Position numbers and translations under genes: made by a program | Assembly: GCF_900112865.1 (NCBI RefSeq) | Contig: NZ_FONH01000007.1 | Location: 62,001-126,000 of the forward strand | Length of the DNA: 64,000 bases | From: Dyella marensis | GTDB taxonomy: Bacteria > Pseudomonadota > Gammaproteobacteria > Xanthomonadales > Rhodanobacteraceae | Reading direction: 5' to 3' | The notes under the pieces: generated by a model | Told to the model about the DNA's origin: nothing | Seen by the model: only the letters and a program-made list of their open reading frames with translations | Database searches by the model: none | Shown here: positions 1 through 9,498 of the stretch, in pieces | Position numbering within the stretch: the stretch's first letter is position 1 | Layout of the letters: each line of letters begins with the position of its first letter

Positions 1-769
1 GATAGCAGCCGCGCACCGACATGCCGGGGAACAGTTCCTCGGTATGCGCGTGGATGATCGAGGACAGCAGCACGAAGTTCTCGCCGCCCTCGCAGACTTC
101 GTCCGGCAGGCGGATCAGGCGCGGCAGCACGCGCGGTGCCGGCACCACGGCCAGGCCGGAATCGCGGCCGAAGGCATCGACGCCTTCCAGCTGCACGATG
201 AAGTTGAGGCTCTTGTTGACCAGCAGCGGGAACGGATGGGTCGGGTCCAGGCCGATCGGCGTGACCAGCGGCGCCACCTCGTGGCGGAAATAGCGGCGCA
301 CCCACAGCTTCTGTTTGTGCGACCACTCGTTGCGGCGGACGATGCGGATGCCGTGGCGGGACAGCTCCGGCAGCACGTGTTCGTTGAGGATGGTGTATTG
401 CCGCTCGATCTGCTTGTGCGCGATCTCGCTGATCTCGGTCAGCGCACGCCGCGGCGCGATCGCGTCGGGGCCGACGATCTCGTGGTCGAAGGCGATCTGG
501 CTCTTCAGTCCGGCCACGCGGATCTCGAAGAACTCGTCCAGGTTGCTGGAGAAGATCAGCAGGAACTTCAGGCGCTCGAGGATCGGCTTGCGCTCATCCA
601 GTGCCTGGTCCAGCACGCGGATGTTGAACTGCAGCTGCGAGAGCTCGCGGTGGATGTACAGGCTGCTGTCGTTGAGGTCTTGCGTGCCGCCCTGGATTTC
701 GGCGGCGGGCGCCGCCGCGGCGGGAGTTTCTTCGACCGTCACGCTGGGGCGGTTTTCGCTGCTGGACAT
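1..769 (-). CDS. ppk1: Polyphosphate kinase 1, N-terminal part (runs off left edge)
   Basis: Polyphosphate kinase makes inorganic polyphosphate from ATP at the inner membrane. The visible 256 codons start with a Ser/Ala-rich leader (MSSSENRPSV), followed by the PPK1 N-terminal domain with SLYIHRELSQLQFNIRVL at about residues 37-54 and the FSSNLDEFFEIRVAG signature at about 72-86. The head-domain motif TPIGLDPTHPFPLL also matches the family. The catalytic histidine domains lie outside the window. The start is the ATG at 767-769; the frame is open to the edge. The family identity is firm; only the extent is unknown. Confidence 0.95.
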   Translation of the reverse strand, partial: MSSSENRPSVTVEETPAAAAPAAEIQGGTQDLNDSSLYIHRELSQLQFNIRVLDQALDERKPILERLKFLLIFSSNLDEFFEIRVAGLKSQIAFDHEIVGPDAIAPRRALTEISEIAHKQIERQYTILNEHVLPELSRHGIRIVRRNEWSHKQKLWVRRYFRHEVAPLVTPIGLDPTHPFPLLVNKSLNFIVQLEGVDAFGRDSGLAVVPAPRVLPRLIRLPDEVCEGGENFVLLSSIIHAHTEELFPGMSVRGCY

Positions 770-919
770 CTTCTTGGTCCTGTCCCCGTCAAGCGGGGTG
801 TGGGAATGGGCATGCTACCCCGTTCGCGCGGTAGCCACGCCGACAGCCCGCCGGTCGTTCCGGGCCGGTTGCGCAAATCGTCATATTGCTGCGGAAATTT
901 GACGGCGCGGTGACGGCGC

Positions 920-1813
920 TCAACGGCGCGCATAGGCATTCAAGGCCTCGGCGAGGTGATCGAACAGCTTGCGCACGGCGGTCTGGCGGCGCAGGTCCTC
1001 GTGCATCACCACCCAGCACTCCATCGGGATCGCCAGCTCCTGCGGCAGCAGCCGCACCAGCTTCGGCGCGCGCGCGGCCAGCGGCGCCTGGCAGATGCCG
1101 ATGCCGTAGCCGGCGCGCATCGCTGCCAGCGCCGCCAGCTGGTGATCGGTGCGCAAGGTGAATTGCTCGCGGCTCCACGGCAGGTGCTTTGGCCGCAGCG
1201 AGCGCATGTAGGGCGCCTCATGATCGAAACCGATCAGGCTATGCCCGCGCAGTTCGTCCAGCGAAGCCGGTGTGCCGTGCCGGCGCAGATAGCGCGGATG
1301 CGCGAACAGCCCCAGTTCGATCCGTCCCAGCTGGCGCGCCACCAGTGCCTGCTGGGTGGGGCGGGTCATGCGGATGGCCAGGTCCGCATCCTTGCGCAGC
1401 AGGTCCTGCGAGCGGTCGGTGACCACCAGTTCGATCGTCACGCCAGGATGGGCGTGGCGGAACTCGGCCAGCATCGGCGGCAGCACTTCGGTGCCGATCA
1501 CCTCGCTGGCGGTGACGCGCACTACGCCGCGCGCGACATCCTCGCCGGTGCTGATCGCGCGCCGCAGCGCCGCGGTGGCCGAGGCCATCGCTTCCGCATG
1601 CGGCACCAGGCGCACCGCCAGCCCGGTCGGCAACAGGCCCTGCGGCGAGCGGGTGAACAGGGCAGCGTCCAGTGCCGCTTCCAGTTCGCGGATGTGCCGG
1701 CCCAGGCTCGGCTGGGTCATCGCCAGCGCCCGCGCCGCGCCGGACAGGCTGCCTTCGCGCATCACGGCGAGGAAGGAGCGGTACAGGTCCCAGGAGGGTT
1801 CGGGCTTGGTCAT
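920..1813 (-). CDS. LysR-family transcriptional regulator
   Basis: A 297-residue regulator of standard LysR length. The N-terminal winged helix-turn-helix is at about residues 8-67, with the recognition-helix signature SLSGAARALAMTQPSLGRHI and LFTRSPQGLLPT after it. The remaining 200 residues are the periplasmic-binding-like effector domain. It is transcribed divergently from the epimerase gene that starts at 1904, with a 90-bp shared intergenic region, the usual layout for a LysR protein controlling its neighbour. The effector is unknown; a link to the epimerase is inference from position. Confidence 0.93.
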   Translation of the reverse strand: MTKPEPSWDLYRSFLAVMREGSLSGAARALAMTQPSLGRHIRELEAALDAALFTRSPQGLLPTGLAVRLVPHAEAMASATAALRRAISTGEDVARGVVRVTASEVIGTEVLPPMLAEFRHAHPGVTIELVVTDRSQDLLRKDADLAIRMTRPTQQALVARQLGRIELGLFAHPRYLRRHGTPASLDELRGHSLIGFDHEAPYMRSLRPKHLPWSREQFTLRTDHQLAALAAMRAGYGIGICQAPLAARAPKLVRLLPQELAIPMECWVVMHEDLRRQTAVRKLFDHLAEALNAYARR

Positions 1814-1903
1814 GCATATTTGTATAGCAGATGTTAGTACTTGGTGGATTTTCTAATGGGTGGCGCGGGCCCAAGCTGTGCCCATCCCAACGGAGGACTA
1901 GCC

Positions 1904-2863
1904 ATGAAGCGGACGAAGACGGTACTGGTGGTGGGCGCCAACGGCGGCGTGGGCGGCGAGGCCTGCGTGGCGCTGCTGCGCCATGGCTGGCGGGTGCGCG
2001 CGCTGGCGCGCCGGCCCGGCAGCGTGGAAGGCATCGAGTGGAGCGGCATTGAATGGATCAGGGGCGATGCGATGGTGGCCGCCGATGTGGCGCGCGCCGC
2101 CGCCGGCGTGGACGTGATCGTGCATGCGGTGAACCCGCCCGGCTATCGCGGCTGGGAGCGGCTGGTGCTGCCGATGCTGGAAAACACCATCGCGGCGGCG
2201 AAGGCGACGGGCGCGCGCATCGTGCTGCCCGGCACGATCTACAACTACGGCTTCGATGCGTTTCCCGTGCTGACCGAGGCTGCGCCCCAGCATCCGGTCA
2301 GTCGCAAGGGCGAGCTGCGCGTGGCGATGGAGCAGCGCCTGGCGCAAGCCGCGCGCGAAGGCACGTCGGTGCTGATCCTGCGCTGCGGCGACTTCATCGG
2401 CCCGCGCAACACCGGCAACAGCTGGTTCTCGCAGGGGCTGGTGAAGGCCGGCACGAAGGTGCGTGCGGTGAACTATCCGGGGCCGCCGGAGCTGGGGCAC
2501 GCCTGGGCGTATCTGCCGGACGTGGCGGAGACGCTGGCACGCCTGCTCGATCGTGCGGATGAGCTGGAGCCGTTCGCTTCGTTCCACTTCGGCGGCTATT
2601 GGCTGGACGGCCACCAGATGGTCGATGCGGTGCGCGCGGCGACCGGCGATGCGTCGGTGCGCGCGGCGCGCTTTCCATGGTGGATGGTGGCGCTGGCGCA
2701 GCCGTTCGTGGAGACGCTGCGCGAGTTGTGGAAGATGCGGTATCTGTGGAAGACGGAGGCGCGGCTGGAGGATGCGAAGCTGCGCGGTTTTCTCGGCGAA
2801 GTGCCGCGGACACCGGTGGTGGAGGCGGTGCGCAGCGCGTTGGTGGGCGCCGGATGCCTCTGA
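1904..2863 (+). CDS. NAD(P)-dependent epimerase/dehydratase-like (atypical SDR)
   Basis: A 319-residue Rossmann-fold protein. The nucleotide-binding motif VLVVGANGGVGGE is at about residues 7-19 and a dinucleotide-discriminating arginine follows strand 2 (RALARRPGS). The rest fits an extended/atypical SDR of the NAD-dependent epimerase or NAD(P)H-binding type, including PGTIYNYGFDAFP in mid-protein. The ATG at 1904 was preferred over the upstream 1841 start because GGAGGA sits at 1892-1897. Substrate cannot be read from the sequence. The gene ends 23 bp before an inverted repeat (2886-2983) that separates it from the convergent AraC gene. Confidence 0.88.
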   Translation: MKRTKTVLVVGANGGVGGEACVALLRHGWRVRALARRPGSVEGIEWSGIEWIRGDAMVAADVARAAAGVDVIVHAVNPPGYRGWERLVLPMLENTIAAAKATGARIVLPGTIYNYGFDAFPVLTEAAPQHPVSRKGELRVAMEQRLAQAAREGTSVLILRCGDFIGPRNTGNSWFSQGLVKAGTKVRAVNYPGPPELGHAWAYLPDVAETLARLLDRADELEPFASFHFGGYWLDGHQMVDAVRAATGDASVRAARFPWWMVALAQPFVETLRELWKMRYLWKTEARLEDAKLRGFLGEVPRTPVVEAVRSALVGAGCL

Positions 2864-2885
2864 CGAGCCGGCATAACGGCGCAGG

Positions 2886-2983
2886 CGTAGGTTGGGGTGA
2901 GCGCAGCGAACCCCAACGGGCGTTACATGGATGCGAGAAGGCGGAAGGTGTGTTGGGGTTCGCTGCGCTCACCCCAACCTACG
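2886..2983. repeat. Intergenic palindrome, family 1 copy A
   Basis: Two perfect 32-base inverted arms at 2886-2917 and 2952-2983 enclose a 34-base loop. Each arm begins CGTAGGTTGGGGTGAGC and ends GAACCCCAAC, so each arm can also form its own small hairpin. It lies between convergent genes. Copies with the same ends occur at 15068, 21259 and 30258. A role as bidirectional terminator or REP-like mobile element is inference. Confidence 0.9.
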
Positions 2984-2995
2984 TTGGACGTTTTT

Positions 2996-3796
2996 TCAGA
3001 TGGGTGCACCCTTGGCGCGCGGCCGTTGTTCTCCTGCCATGTACCGGCTCGGCGGCTCTCCCAGCACCCGCCGGAACGCCGCAGTGAATGCACTTGCACT
3101 GCCATACCCGAGCTCGACCGCGACATCGGTAATCGACTGCCCTCGCCCCAACCGCGTCAGCGCCGCCAACAGGCACGCCTGCTGCCGCCACGCCGCATAA
3201 CTCATTCCGGTCTGCTGCCGGAACGTGCGCGTGAAATGGCGACGGCTCATGCCCGCCTTCGCCGCCATCGCATCGATATCCAGGTCCAGCGCCGGCGCAT
3301 CCAGCATCGCGCGGCACAGTTTGTACAGGCGCGGCTCGGCCGGCAGCGGGGTGTTGAGGGCGAGCGTGGGCATGGCGCGGATCTCGTCCAGCAGCAACGC
3401 CATGAGCCGGCCGTCGCGGCTGTCCAGCGCGTACTCGGCGGGCAGGTCGACGGCAGCCTCGAGCAGTTCGTGCAGCAGGGGCGAGACGGCGATGACCTGG
3501 CAGTGCCGCCACAGATCCCGCGCCGCGTCGGGCTGCAGGTAGGCGCTGCGCGTGCTCACTTCGCCGTCCATGTGCACCTCGTGCATCACGCCGGCGGGAA
3601 TCCACAGCGCGCGACGCGGCGGCACGATCCAGCTGCCTTCGGGGGTGATGGTCTTGACCACGCCGGTGGCCGCGTACAGCAGCTGGTGGCGCTTGTGCGC
3701 GTGGGACGGCAGCACGAAGCGCGCGGGGTAGTCGTTGCCGGTGGCGACGATGGCGCGAGGAATGTCCTCGTAGTGGTTGACGCGGGTCTGGCGCAT
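2996..3796 (-). CDS. AraC-family transcriptional regulator with cupin-like sensor domain
   Basis: A 266-residue regulator. The N-terminal half resembles an AraC-binding cupin (SHAHKRHQLLYAATG near residues 31-45 and WIPAGVMHEVH near 67-77). The C-terminal 95 residues are a double helix-turn-helix, with MAAKAGMSRRHFTRTFRQ and ITDVAVELGYGSASAFTAAF as the two recognition units. The ATG at 3794-3796 gives a product of ordinary length; longer readings lack support. It is divergent from the fsr-like exporter, separated by about 130 bp, so it probably controls that exporter, but the inducer is unknown. Confidence 0.93.
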   Translation of the reverse strand: MRQTRVNHYEDIPRAIVATGNDYPARFVLPSHAHKRHQLLYAATGVVKTITPEGSWIVPPRRALWIPAGVMHEVHMDGEVSTRSAYLQPDAARDLWRHCQVIAVSPLLHELLEAAVDLPAEYALDSRDGRLMALLLDEIRAMPTLALNTPLPAEPRLYKLCRAMLDAPALDLDIDAMAAKAGMSRRHFTRTFRQQTGMSYAAWRQQACLLAALTRLGRGQSITDVAVELGYGSASAFTAAFRRVLGEPPSRYMAGEQRPRAKGAPI

Positions 3797-3926
3797 GGGG
3801 ATGGCCCGGATTCGATGGATATTGACCCGCTGGCGTGAGCGGGCCGGCGCCGCCCAATCTAAGGTGCTGGCCTGGGCGCGGCAAGATGCCGCGCCCCACC
3901 GTCCCCCCGCACAGACCGCCGCCCCC

Positions 3927-5183
3927 ATGCAGACCCGCGTCGAAGATCTCCCCCTGCCGGCCGCGCAGACCCAGACCCAGACCCACGCCAAGGCCGAGCC
4001 ACGCACCGACTTCGGCATCATCGGCGCGATCAGCTTCGCGCACCTGCTCAACGACATGATCCAGTCGTTGATCCTGGCCATCTATCCCATCCTCAAGGAA
4101 GGCTTTCACCTGAGCTTCGCCCAGGTCGGCCTGATCACGCTGACCTATCAGGTCACCGCCTCGCTGCTGCAGCCGATGGTGGGCATGATCACCGACCGCA
4201 AGCCGATGCCGTTCTCGCTGCCGGTGGGCATGGGCTTCACGCTGTGCGGCCTGCTGCTGCTGGCGAACGCGCCGAACTTCGCGCTGCTGCTGGTGGCCGC
4301 CGCGCTGGTCGGCACCGGTTCGTCGGTGTTCCATCCGGAATCCTCGCGCGTGGCGCGGATGGCCTCGGGCGGGCGGCATGGCCTGGCGCAGTCGCTGTTC
4401 CAGGTGGGCGGCAATACCGGCGCCTCGCTGGGACCGCTGCTGGCGGCCTGGATCATCGTGCCGCACGGCCGCGGCAGCGTGGCCTGGTTCGCGCTGGCCG
4501 CCTTGCTGGCGATCGTGGTGCTGCTGCAGGTGAGCGCGTGGTATCGCGACCATCACGCCGTGCGCGGCAAGGCCAAGGCACGCCATGCGGCGGTGACGCT
4601 GACCCGCGGCCGGGTGATCGGCGCGGTGGCGATCCTGGGCTTGCTGATCTTCTCCAAGTATTTCTACATCGCCAGCATCACCAGCTATTACACGTTCTAT
4701 CTGATCCACAAGTTCGGCGTGTCGGTGCAGAACGCGCAGACGCACCTGTTCGTGTTCCTGTTCGCGGTGGCGGCCGGTTCGCTGATCGGCGGCCCGGTGG
4801 GTGACCGCATCGGACGCAAGTGGGTGATCTGGGCTTCGATCCTGGGCGTGGCGCCGTTCACCCTGCTGCTGCCGCACGCGAACCTGCTGTGGACCGGTGT
4901 GCTGACCGTGGTGATCGGATTGATCCTGTCTTCGGCGTTCTCGGCCATCCTGGTCTATGCGCAGGAGCTGATTCCCGGCCGCGTGGGCATGATTTCCGGC
5001 CTGTTCTTCGGCTTCGCCTTCGGCATGGGCGGCATCGGCGCGGCGGTGCTGGGCAAGGTGGCGGATGCGCAGGGCATCGACTTCGTCTACGGCATCTGCG
5101 CCTACCTGCCGTTGTTGGGCGTGATCACCGTGCTGCTGCCGAACCTGGACGGACCCAAGCGGCTGGCTGCCAAGGAAAGTTGA
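3927..5183 (+). CDS. fsr: MFS exporter, fosmidomycin-resistance (Fsr) type
   Basis: A 418-residue major-facilitator transporter of the inner membrane with about twelve hydrophobic segments. It matches the Fsr subfamily closely: HLLNDMIQSL near residue 38, LLQPMVGMITDRKPMPFSLP, and the highly characteristic GTGSSVFHPESSRVARMASG followed by GLAQSLFQVGGN. In Enterobacteria this family exports fosmidomycin by proton antiport; the natural substrate here is unknown. The ATG at 3927 was chosen because the family's first helix begins about 30 residues later; upstream codons in the frame overlap the AraC promoter region. The Gln/Thr-rich run QTQTQTH near the N-terminus looks species-specific. Confidence 0.92.
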   Translation: MQTRVEDLPLPAAQTQTQTHAKAEPRTDFGIIGAISFAHLLNDMIQSLILAIYPILKEGFHLSFAQVGLITLTYQVTASLLQPMVGMITDRKPMPFSLPVGMGFTLCGLLLLANAPNFALLLVAAALVGTGSSVFHPESSRVARMASGGRHGLAQSLFQVGGNTGASLGPLLAAWIIVPHGRGSVAWFALAALLAIVVLLQVSAWYRDHHAVRGKAKARHAAVTLTRGRVIGAVAILGLLIFSKYFYIASITSYYTFYLIHKFGVSVQNAQTHLFVFLFAVAAGSLIGGPVGDRIGRKWVIWASILGVAPFTLLLPHANLLWTGVLTVVIGLILSSAFSAILVYAQELIPGRVGMISGLFFGFAFGMGGIGAAVLGKVADAQGIDFVYGICAYLPLLGVITVLLPNLDGPKRLAAKES

Positions 5184-5281
5184 GCCGTCCGGCTTGAGCC
5201 GCCGCCGCTCCGCCATGCCCGCGACGCGCTAGCATGGCGGGCATGGCCGCGCGATGGCGCGCGGTACGAGAGGAGTCGGCG

Positions 5282-6040
5282 ATGCGTTCGGGCAATCCGG
5301 TTTTACGCGATAGCACCTTCCAGGGCCTGTTCGCCGAAGGCGAACGCATGACCCTCAACGGCACGGTGGGCAAGACCGGCCTGCTGCTGTTCCTGGCGGT
5401 GGTCACCGGCGGCTGGACCTGGCTGCGCTTCAGCCATGCGGCCGCGGAGGGCGGCAACGTCGCCGCCGGGCTGACGGCGATCGCGCCGTTCATGTGGGGC
5501 GGTTTCCTGGTCGGCTTCGTGCTGGCGCTGGTGACCGCGTTCAAGGCCAACTGGGCGGGCATCACCGCGCCGGCCTATGCGATCGCCGAAGGCTTTGCCC
5601 TGGGTGGCGTGTCCGCGCTGTTCGAAGTGCGTTTCCCCGGCATCGTGCTGCAGGCGGTGATGCTGACCGCGGGCGTGATGGCGGTGATGCTGATGCTGTA
5701 CCGCTCGCGCATCATCCGGGTCACCGACAAGTTGCGCATGGGTGTGGTGGCGGCCACCGGCGGCATCGCGCTGCTGTACCTGGTGGACATGGGCCTGCGC
5801 ATGTTCACCAGCATCCAGGTGCCTTTCATCCACGAATCCGGCGTGCTGGGCATCGGCTTCAGCCTGCTGGTGGTGGGCCTGGCGGCGTTCAACCTGCTGC
5901 TGGACTTCGACCTGATCGAGAGCGGCGTGGAGCAGGGTGCGCCCAAGTACATGGAGTGGTACGGCGCCTTCGGCCTGATGGTGACGCTGGTGTGGCTGTA
6001 CCTGGAGCTGCTGCGGCTGCTGTCGAAAGCGCGCCGCTGA
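5282..6040 (+). CDS. Bax inhibitor-1/YccA-like membrane protein
   Basis: A 252-residue inner-membrane protein with about seven transmembrane segments. It starts MRSGNPVLRDSTF and carries the pattern of the bacterial Bax-inhibitor-1-like family: ITAPAYAIAEGFALGGVSA in the middle and DLIESGVEQGAPKYMEWYGA before the last helix, where conserved acidic residues are proposed to sit in the pore. Related proteins are linked to calcium leak and membrane-protein quality control; the role in this organism is unknown. GAGAGGAG precedes the ATG at 5282. A clear terminator follows, so it is probably a single-gene unit. Confidence 0.88.
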   Translation: MRSGNPVLRDSTFQGLFAEGERMTLNGTVGKTGLLLFLAVVTGGWTWLRFSHAAAEGGNVAAGLTAIAPFMWGGFLVGFVLALVTAFKANWAGITAPAYAIAEGFALGGVSALFEVRFPGIVLQAVMLTAGVMAVMLMLYRSRIIRVTDKLRMGVVAATGGIALLYLVDMGLRMFTSIQVPFIHESGVLGIGFSLLVVGLAAFNLLLDFDLIESGVEQGAPKYMEWYGAFGLMVTLVWLYLELLRLLSKARR

Positions 6041-6059
6041 GCTTGTCGACATGACGGAG

Positions 6060-6087
6060 AGGCCGGCTCGACGCCGGCCTTTTTTTG
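6060..6087 (+). terminator. Rho-independent terminator after the Bax-inhibitor-like gene
   Basis: AGGCCGGC and GCCGGCCT form an eight-base-pair stem with loop TCGAC, followed by a run of T at 6080-6087. Confidence 0.9.
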
Positions 6088-6092
6088 CCCGC

Positions 6093-6554
6093 TTACCAGC
6101 GCATGCCCTGCATCGCCGTCAGCGACATGCCGATCACGATCAGCGCGGTGAGGAACAGCGCGAACGGAATCAGCAGCAGCAGCGCGTAGAGATGCGTGCG
6201 CATGTCGTCGTCCCGCTCCTGCGCCGCGCGCAGCAGCACCAGGGCGAGGCAGGGCAGCATCGCGGCCGTCGGCAGGAACGGCGCCAGGCTCGCCGTGTGC
6301 TGGTTGAGCAGCAGCACCAGCGCCGACAGCAGCGTGGCGAAGCCGAGCAGGTGCAGCAGGATGGCGCGGATGCGCGGGTGGCCGATGCGGGTGATCCACC
6401 AGCCCAGGTAGAGCGGGTAGGTCAGGCCGCCGACGAACAGCCACGGCGATTCGCCGTGGACGTGCCTGGCGACCTGGTCATAGGCCAGCGGCGGGATCAG
6501 CAGCACCGCGAAGACCAGCAGCAGATGCAGTGCGATCTTCCCGGCCAGCCTCAT
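6093..6554 (-). CDS. Small multi-pass membrane protein of unknown function
   Basis: A 153-residue, strongly hydrophobic protein with about four predicted transmembrane helices (around residues 8-25, 40-55, 65-82 and 120-145). No family is recognised. It is the last gene of the operon: its start at 6554 is three bases after the murB stop codon, so it is almost certainly co-transcribed with pyrD and murB. It ends just beyond the convergent terminator at 6060-6087. Confidence 0.75.
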   Translation of the reverse strand: MRLAGKIALHLLLVFAVLLIPPLAYDQVARHVHGESPWLFVGGLTYPLYLGWWITRIGHPRIRAILLHLLGFATLLSALVLLLNQHTASLAPFLPTAAMLPCLALVLLRAAQERDDDMRTHLYALLLLIPFALFLTALIVIGMSLTAMQGMRW

Positions 6555-6557
6555 CGC

Positions 6558-7628
6558 TTATCCCTTGCCGATCACCACAGGTTCGGGTTCTAACGTCACT
6601 GCGAACTTGCCGTGCACACCGGCGATCACCTTCTGGGCGAAGGCCCACAGCTGGGCGCCGCTGGCCTGGCCGTGGTTGACCAGCACCAGGGCATGGCGGT
6701 TGGAGATGCCGGCGTCGCCCTCGCGCTGGCCCTTGAAGCCGGCCGCCTCGATCAGCCAGGCGGCGGAGAGCTTCCAGCGGCCGTCGGCGCCGGGCCAGGC
6801 GGCCAGCTCCGGGTAGTCGCGCCTGAGCGCCTCGCCGACCGCCGCATCGACCACGGGATTCTTGAAGAAGCTGCCCGCATTGCCGATCACCGCGGGGTCC
6901 GGCAGCTTGCGCGTGCGCAGGTGCACCACGGCTTCGGCGACATGGAAAGGCGCCGGCTTGTCCACGCCCATGCGCGCCAGCTCCTCGCGGATGCCGGCAT
7001 AGTCCAGGCGCAGCCCGTGCGTGCGGGGCAGGGCGAAGCGCACGGCAGTGACGATGTAGCGGCCCGGTTCGCGCTTGAACAGCGAGTCGCGGTAGGCGAA
7101 GGCGCAGTCCGCGCGGTCGAGCACGGCCACGCGGCGCTCGCGCGTATCCCAGGCTTCCACGCTTTCGATGAACTCGGCCACTTCGGTGCCATAGGCGCCG
7201 ATGTTCTGGATCGGCGCGGCGCCGACCGTGCCGGGGATCAGGATCAGGTTTTCCAGGCCGGCGAAGCCCTGGCCCAGGGTCCAGCGCACGAAGTCGTCCC
7301 AGCGCTCGCCCGCAGCCACCGCGATGCGGGTGAGCTCGCCTTCCTGCTCCACGTGCACGCCGCGATTGGCCATCGCCACCACGGTGCCGTCGAGGTCGTC
7401 GGCCAGCAGCAGGTTGCTGCCTTCGCCCAGCACCAGCAGCGGGCCGCTGCGCACGCCGGGGAAGTCGAGCAGTTCGGGCAGCTTCGCCGCGTCGGTGACT
7501 TCGGCCAGCAGGCGCGCGCGCGCGTTCACGCGCAGCGTGTTGCGCTGGCCCAGCGGGGCGTTCTCGATCAGCGCGTAGCCGCCCATGTCGATGCGCTGCA
7601 CCGGCAATGCGTACGGATCAGCCGGCAT
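6558..7628 (-). CDS. murB: UDP-N-acetylenolpyruvoylglucosamine reductase
   Basis: MurB reduces UDP-GlcNAc-enolpyruvate to UDP-MurNAc with NADPH and FAD, the second committed step of peptidoglycan synthesis in the cytoplasm. The 356-residue length is typical of the long, E. coli-like type I enzyme. Visible FAD-site motifs are VLGEGSNLL near residue 67 and [20 protein letters not shown] near 128. The catalytic serine lies in [10 protein letters not shown]. The substrate-binding C-terminal domain follows ([20 protein letters not shown]). It overlaps the pyrD 3' end by 11 bases, indicating translational coupling. Confidence 0.97.
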   Translation of the reverse strand: MPADPYALPVQRIDMGGYALIENAPLGQRNTLRVNARARLLAEVTDAAKLPELLDFPGVRSGPLLVLGEGSNLLLADDLDGTVVAMANRGVHVEQEGELTRIAVAAGERWDDFVRWTLGQGFAGLENLILIPGTVGAAPIQNIGAYGTEVAEFIESVEAWDTRERRVAVLDRADCAFAYRDSLFKREPGRYIVTAVRFALPRTHGLRLDYAGIREELARMGVDKPAPFHVAEAVVHLRTRKLPDPAVIGNAGSFFKNPVVDAAVGEALRRDYPELAAWPGADGRWKLSAAWLIEAAGFKGQREGDAGISNRHALVLVNHGQASGAQLWAFAQKVIAGVHGKFAVTLEPEPVVIGKG

Positions 7629-8655
7629 GGGCGTCCTCGCTCTGGCGACGGATTTCGTCCACGCATTCGGCGATCAACGCCGGGCCGCGATAGACCATGC
7701 CCGAATACAGCTGCACCAGCGACGCGCCGGCCGCGATCTTGCCGGCGGCATCGTCGCCTTCCAGGATGCCGCCCACGCCGACGATCGGCACGCGCTCGCC
7801 CAGGCGGCGGCGCATGCCGCGCAGCACTTCGGTGGAGCGCGCGTACAGCGGGCGCCCGGACAGGCCGCCGGTTTCCCTGCCGTGCGGATCGCTTTCCACC
7901 GCGCCGCGCTCGATGGTGGTGTTGGTGCAGATCAGGCCGTCGATGCCGGTGGCCAGCAGCACCTCGGCGATGCCGTCCAGTTCCGCCTCGGCCAGGTCCG
8001 GCGCGATCTTCAGCAGCATCGGCTTGCGCTTGCCGGCCTGCGAGCCCAGGCGTTCCTGCGCCTCGCGCAGGGTGTCGATGAAGCGGCGCAGGGTGGCCTC
8101 TTCCTGCAGGTCGCGCAGGCCCTGGGTGTTCGGCGAGGAGATGTTCACCGTGATGTAGCTGGCGTGCGCATAGACGCGCTCCAGGCAGAAGAGGTAATCC
8201 TCTACCGCCTTGTCGTTGGGCGTGTCCTTGTTCTTGCCGATATTGATGCCCAGCACGCCGCGGTAGCTTGAGCTCTGCACGTTGCGCACCAGCGCGTCGA
8301 CGCCGGCGTTGTTGAAGCCCAGGCGGTTGATCACCGCCTCGTGGCGCGGCAGGCGGAACATGCGCGGCTTGTCGTTGCCCGGCTGCGGCCGCGGCGTGGT
8401 GGTGCCCACTTCGACGAAGCCGAAACCGAGCGCGCCCAGCGCGTCGAGGTGATCGGCGTTCTTGTCCAGGCCGGCGGCCAGGCCCACCGGATTGGGAAAA
8501 TCGATGCCGAACACGCTGACCGGCAGTTCCGCCGGCGGCTTGGCCACCACGTGCAGAAAGTTGCTGCGATGGGCCACGTCCAGGCCATACAGGGTGAAGC
8601 GGTGCGCCGTTTCGGCGTCGAGCGCGAACAGCAGGGGGCGAATGAGGGAATACAT
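7618..8655 (-). CDS. pyrD: Dihydroorotate dehydrogenase (quinone), class 2
   Basis: PyrD oxidises dihydroorotate to orotate in pyrimidine synthesis, passing electrons to ubiquinone at the inner membrane. The protein is 345 residues, normal for class 2. It has the membrane-associated N-terminal helix ([15 protein letters not shown]), [16 protein letters not shown] and the loop [20 protein letters not shown]. The class 2 catalytic serine is in [12 protein letters not shown]. The ATG at 8653-8655 follows the upstream methyltransferase stop by two bases. Second gene of a four-gene operon. Confidence 0.97.
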   Translation of the reverse strand: MYSLIRPLLFALDAETAHRFTLYGLDVAHRSNFLHVVAKPPAELPVSVFGIDFPNPVGLAAGLDKNADHLDALGALGFGFVEVGTTTPRPQPGNDKPRMFRLPRHEAVINRLGFNNAGVDALVRNVQSSSYRGVLGINIGKNKDTPNDKAVEDYLFCLERVYAHASYITVNISSPNTQGLRDLQEEATLRRFIDTLREAQERLGSQAGKRKPMLLKIAPDLAEAELDGIAEVLLATGIDGLICTNTTIERGAVESDPHGRETGGLSGRPLYARSTEVLRGMRRRLGERVPIVGVGGILEGDDAAGKIAAGASLVQLYSGMVYRGPALIAECVDEIRRQSEDAHAG

Positions 8656-8657
8656 AC

Positions 8658-9425
8658 TCAGCCTGGGTGGCCCACGTAGACGCGGGTGTCGTAGTCGAAA
8701 CTGATCTTGCCGTTCGTCGCCGTCGCGTCGAACAGCTCGCGCAGCGCCTGCATCATCGGCGCGTGCTGCGGGTGGTCTTCCTTCGGCGCATACGAGGACG
8801 ACATCAGCCGGCCGCGCAGGCTGTCGAAATCCAGCTGCTGGCGATGCTCGAAGCTGCCGGTGCCGCGATAGCCCTCGCCGAACCAGGCGCGCATGCGCGG
8901 CTCGTCGGCGTAGCGCTCGGCCACGCTGGTGTAGTCGGTGCCGTAGCGCTGCAGCAGTGCCTCGTAGCCTTCCAGGAACGGCGTGCCGACCAGGCGGCGG
9001 CTGTTCCAGTAGATCGCGGCCAGGCCGTGCGGGCGCAGGATGCGGGCGAACTCGTGGCGTGTGGCGTCCTGGTCGAACCAGTGGAAGGCCTGCGCCACCG
9101 AGACCAGGTCCACGCTGTGCGCGGCCAGGCCGGTCTTGTCGGCGCGGCCGTCGAGCGCGCGGAAGTGCTCGTCCAGGCCCAGCCATTTCTCCGCCGCGCC
9201 GCGCATGGCGGCATTGGGTTCCACCGCGATCACGCGGTAGTCGGCGTCAAGGAACAGCTTGCTGGAGATGCCGGTGCCGGCGCCGACGTCGGCGACCAGC
9301 CATTGCGGCGTGACGCCATGCTCGCGCTGCAGCCAGTCCAGCATCGCCCTGGGATAGTCGGGACGGTAGCGGACGTAATCCTCGACGCGGTTGCTGAATC
9401 GTTCCGTGGCGCGCAGGTCGTTCAT
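8658..9425 (-). CDS. SAM-dependent methyltransferase (class I)
   Basis: A 255-residue methyltransferase with the SAM-binding motif [16 protein letters not shown] at about residues 41-55, the acidic end of strand 2 ([11 protein letters not shown]) and [14 protein letters not shown] as motif IV. This is the pattern of the methyltransferase-11/UbiE-like group found widely in proteobacteria. The methyl acceptor is unknown. The ATG at 9423-9425 was chosen; upstream sequence in the same frame does not look coding. It is the first gene of the pyrD-murB operon, two bases before pyrD. Confidence 0.9.
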   Translation of the reverse strand: MNDLRATERFSNRVEDYVRYRPDYPRAMLDWLQREHGVTPQWLVADVGAGTGISSKLFLDADYRVIAVEPNAAMRGAAEKWLGLDEHFRALDGRADKTGLAAHSVDLVSVAQAFHWFDQDATRHEFARILRPHGLAAIYWNSRRLVGTPFLEGYEALLQRYGTDYTSVAERYADEPRMRAWFGEGYRGTGSFEHRQQLDFDSLRGRLMSSSYAPKEDHPQHAPMMQALRELFDATATNGKISFDYDTRVYVGHPG

Positions 9426-9498
9426 GGCACTCGTCCTTTGGGAAAAGCTCGGCAGCCACCGCGAATGGCGCCCGGCGCGGGGCCGGGCGCCGTCGTGC

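Noticed and set aside
1814-1903. Specific LysR operator (T-N11-A) between the regulator and epimerase
   Set aside because: Several loose matches can be drawn in the AT-rich part, but none stands out as a clear dyad.
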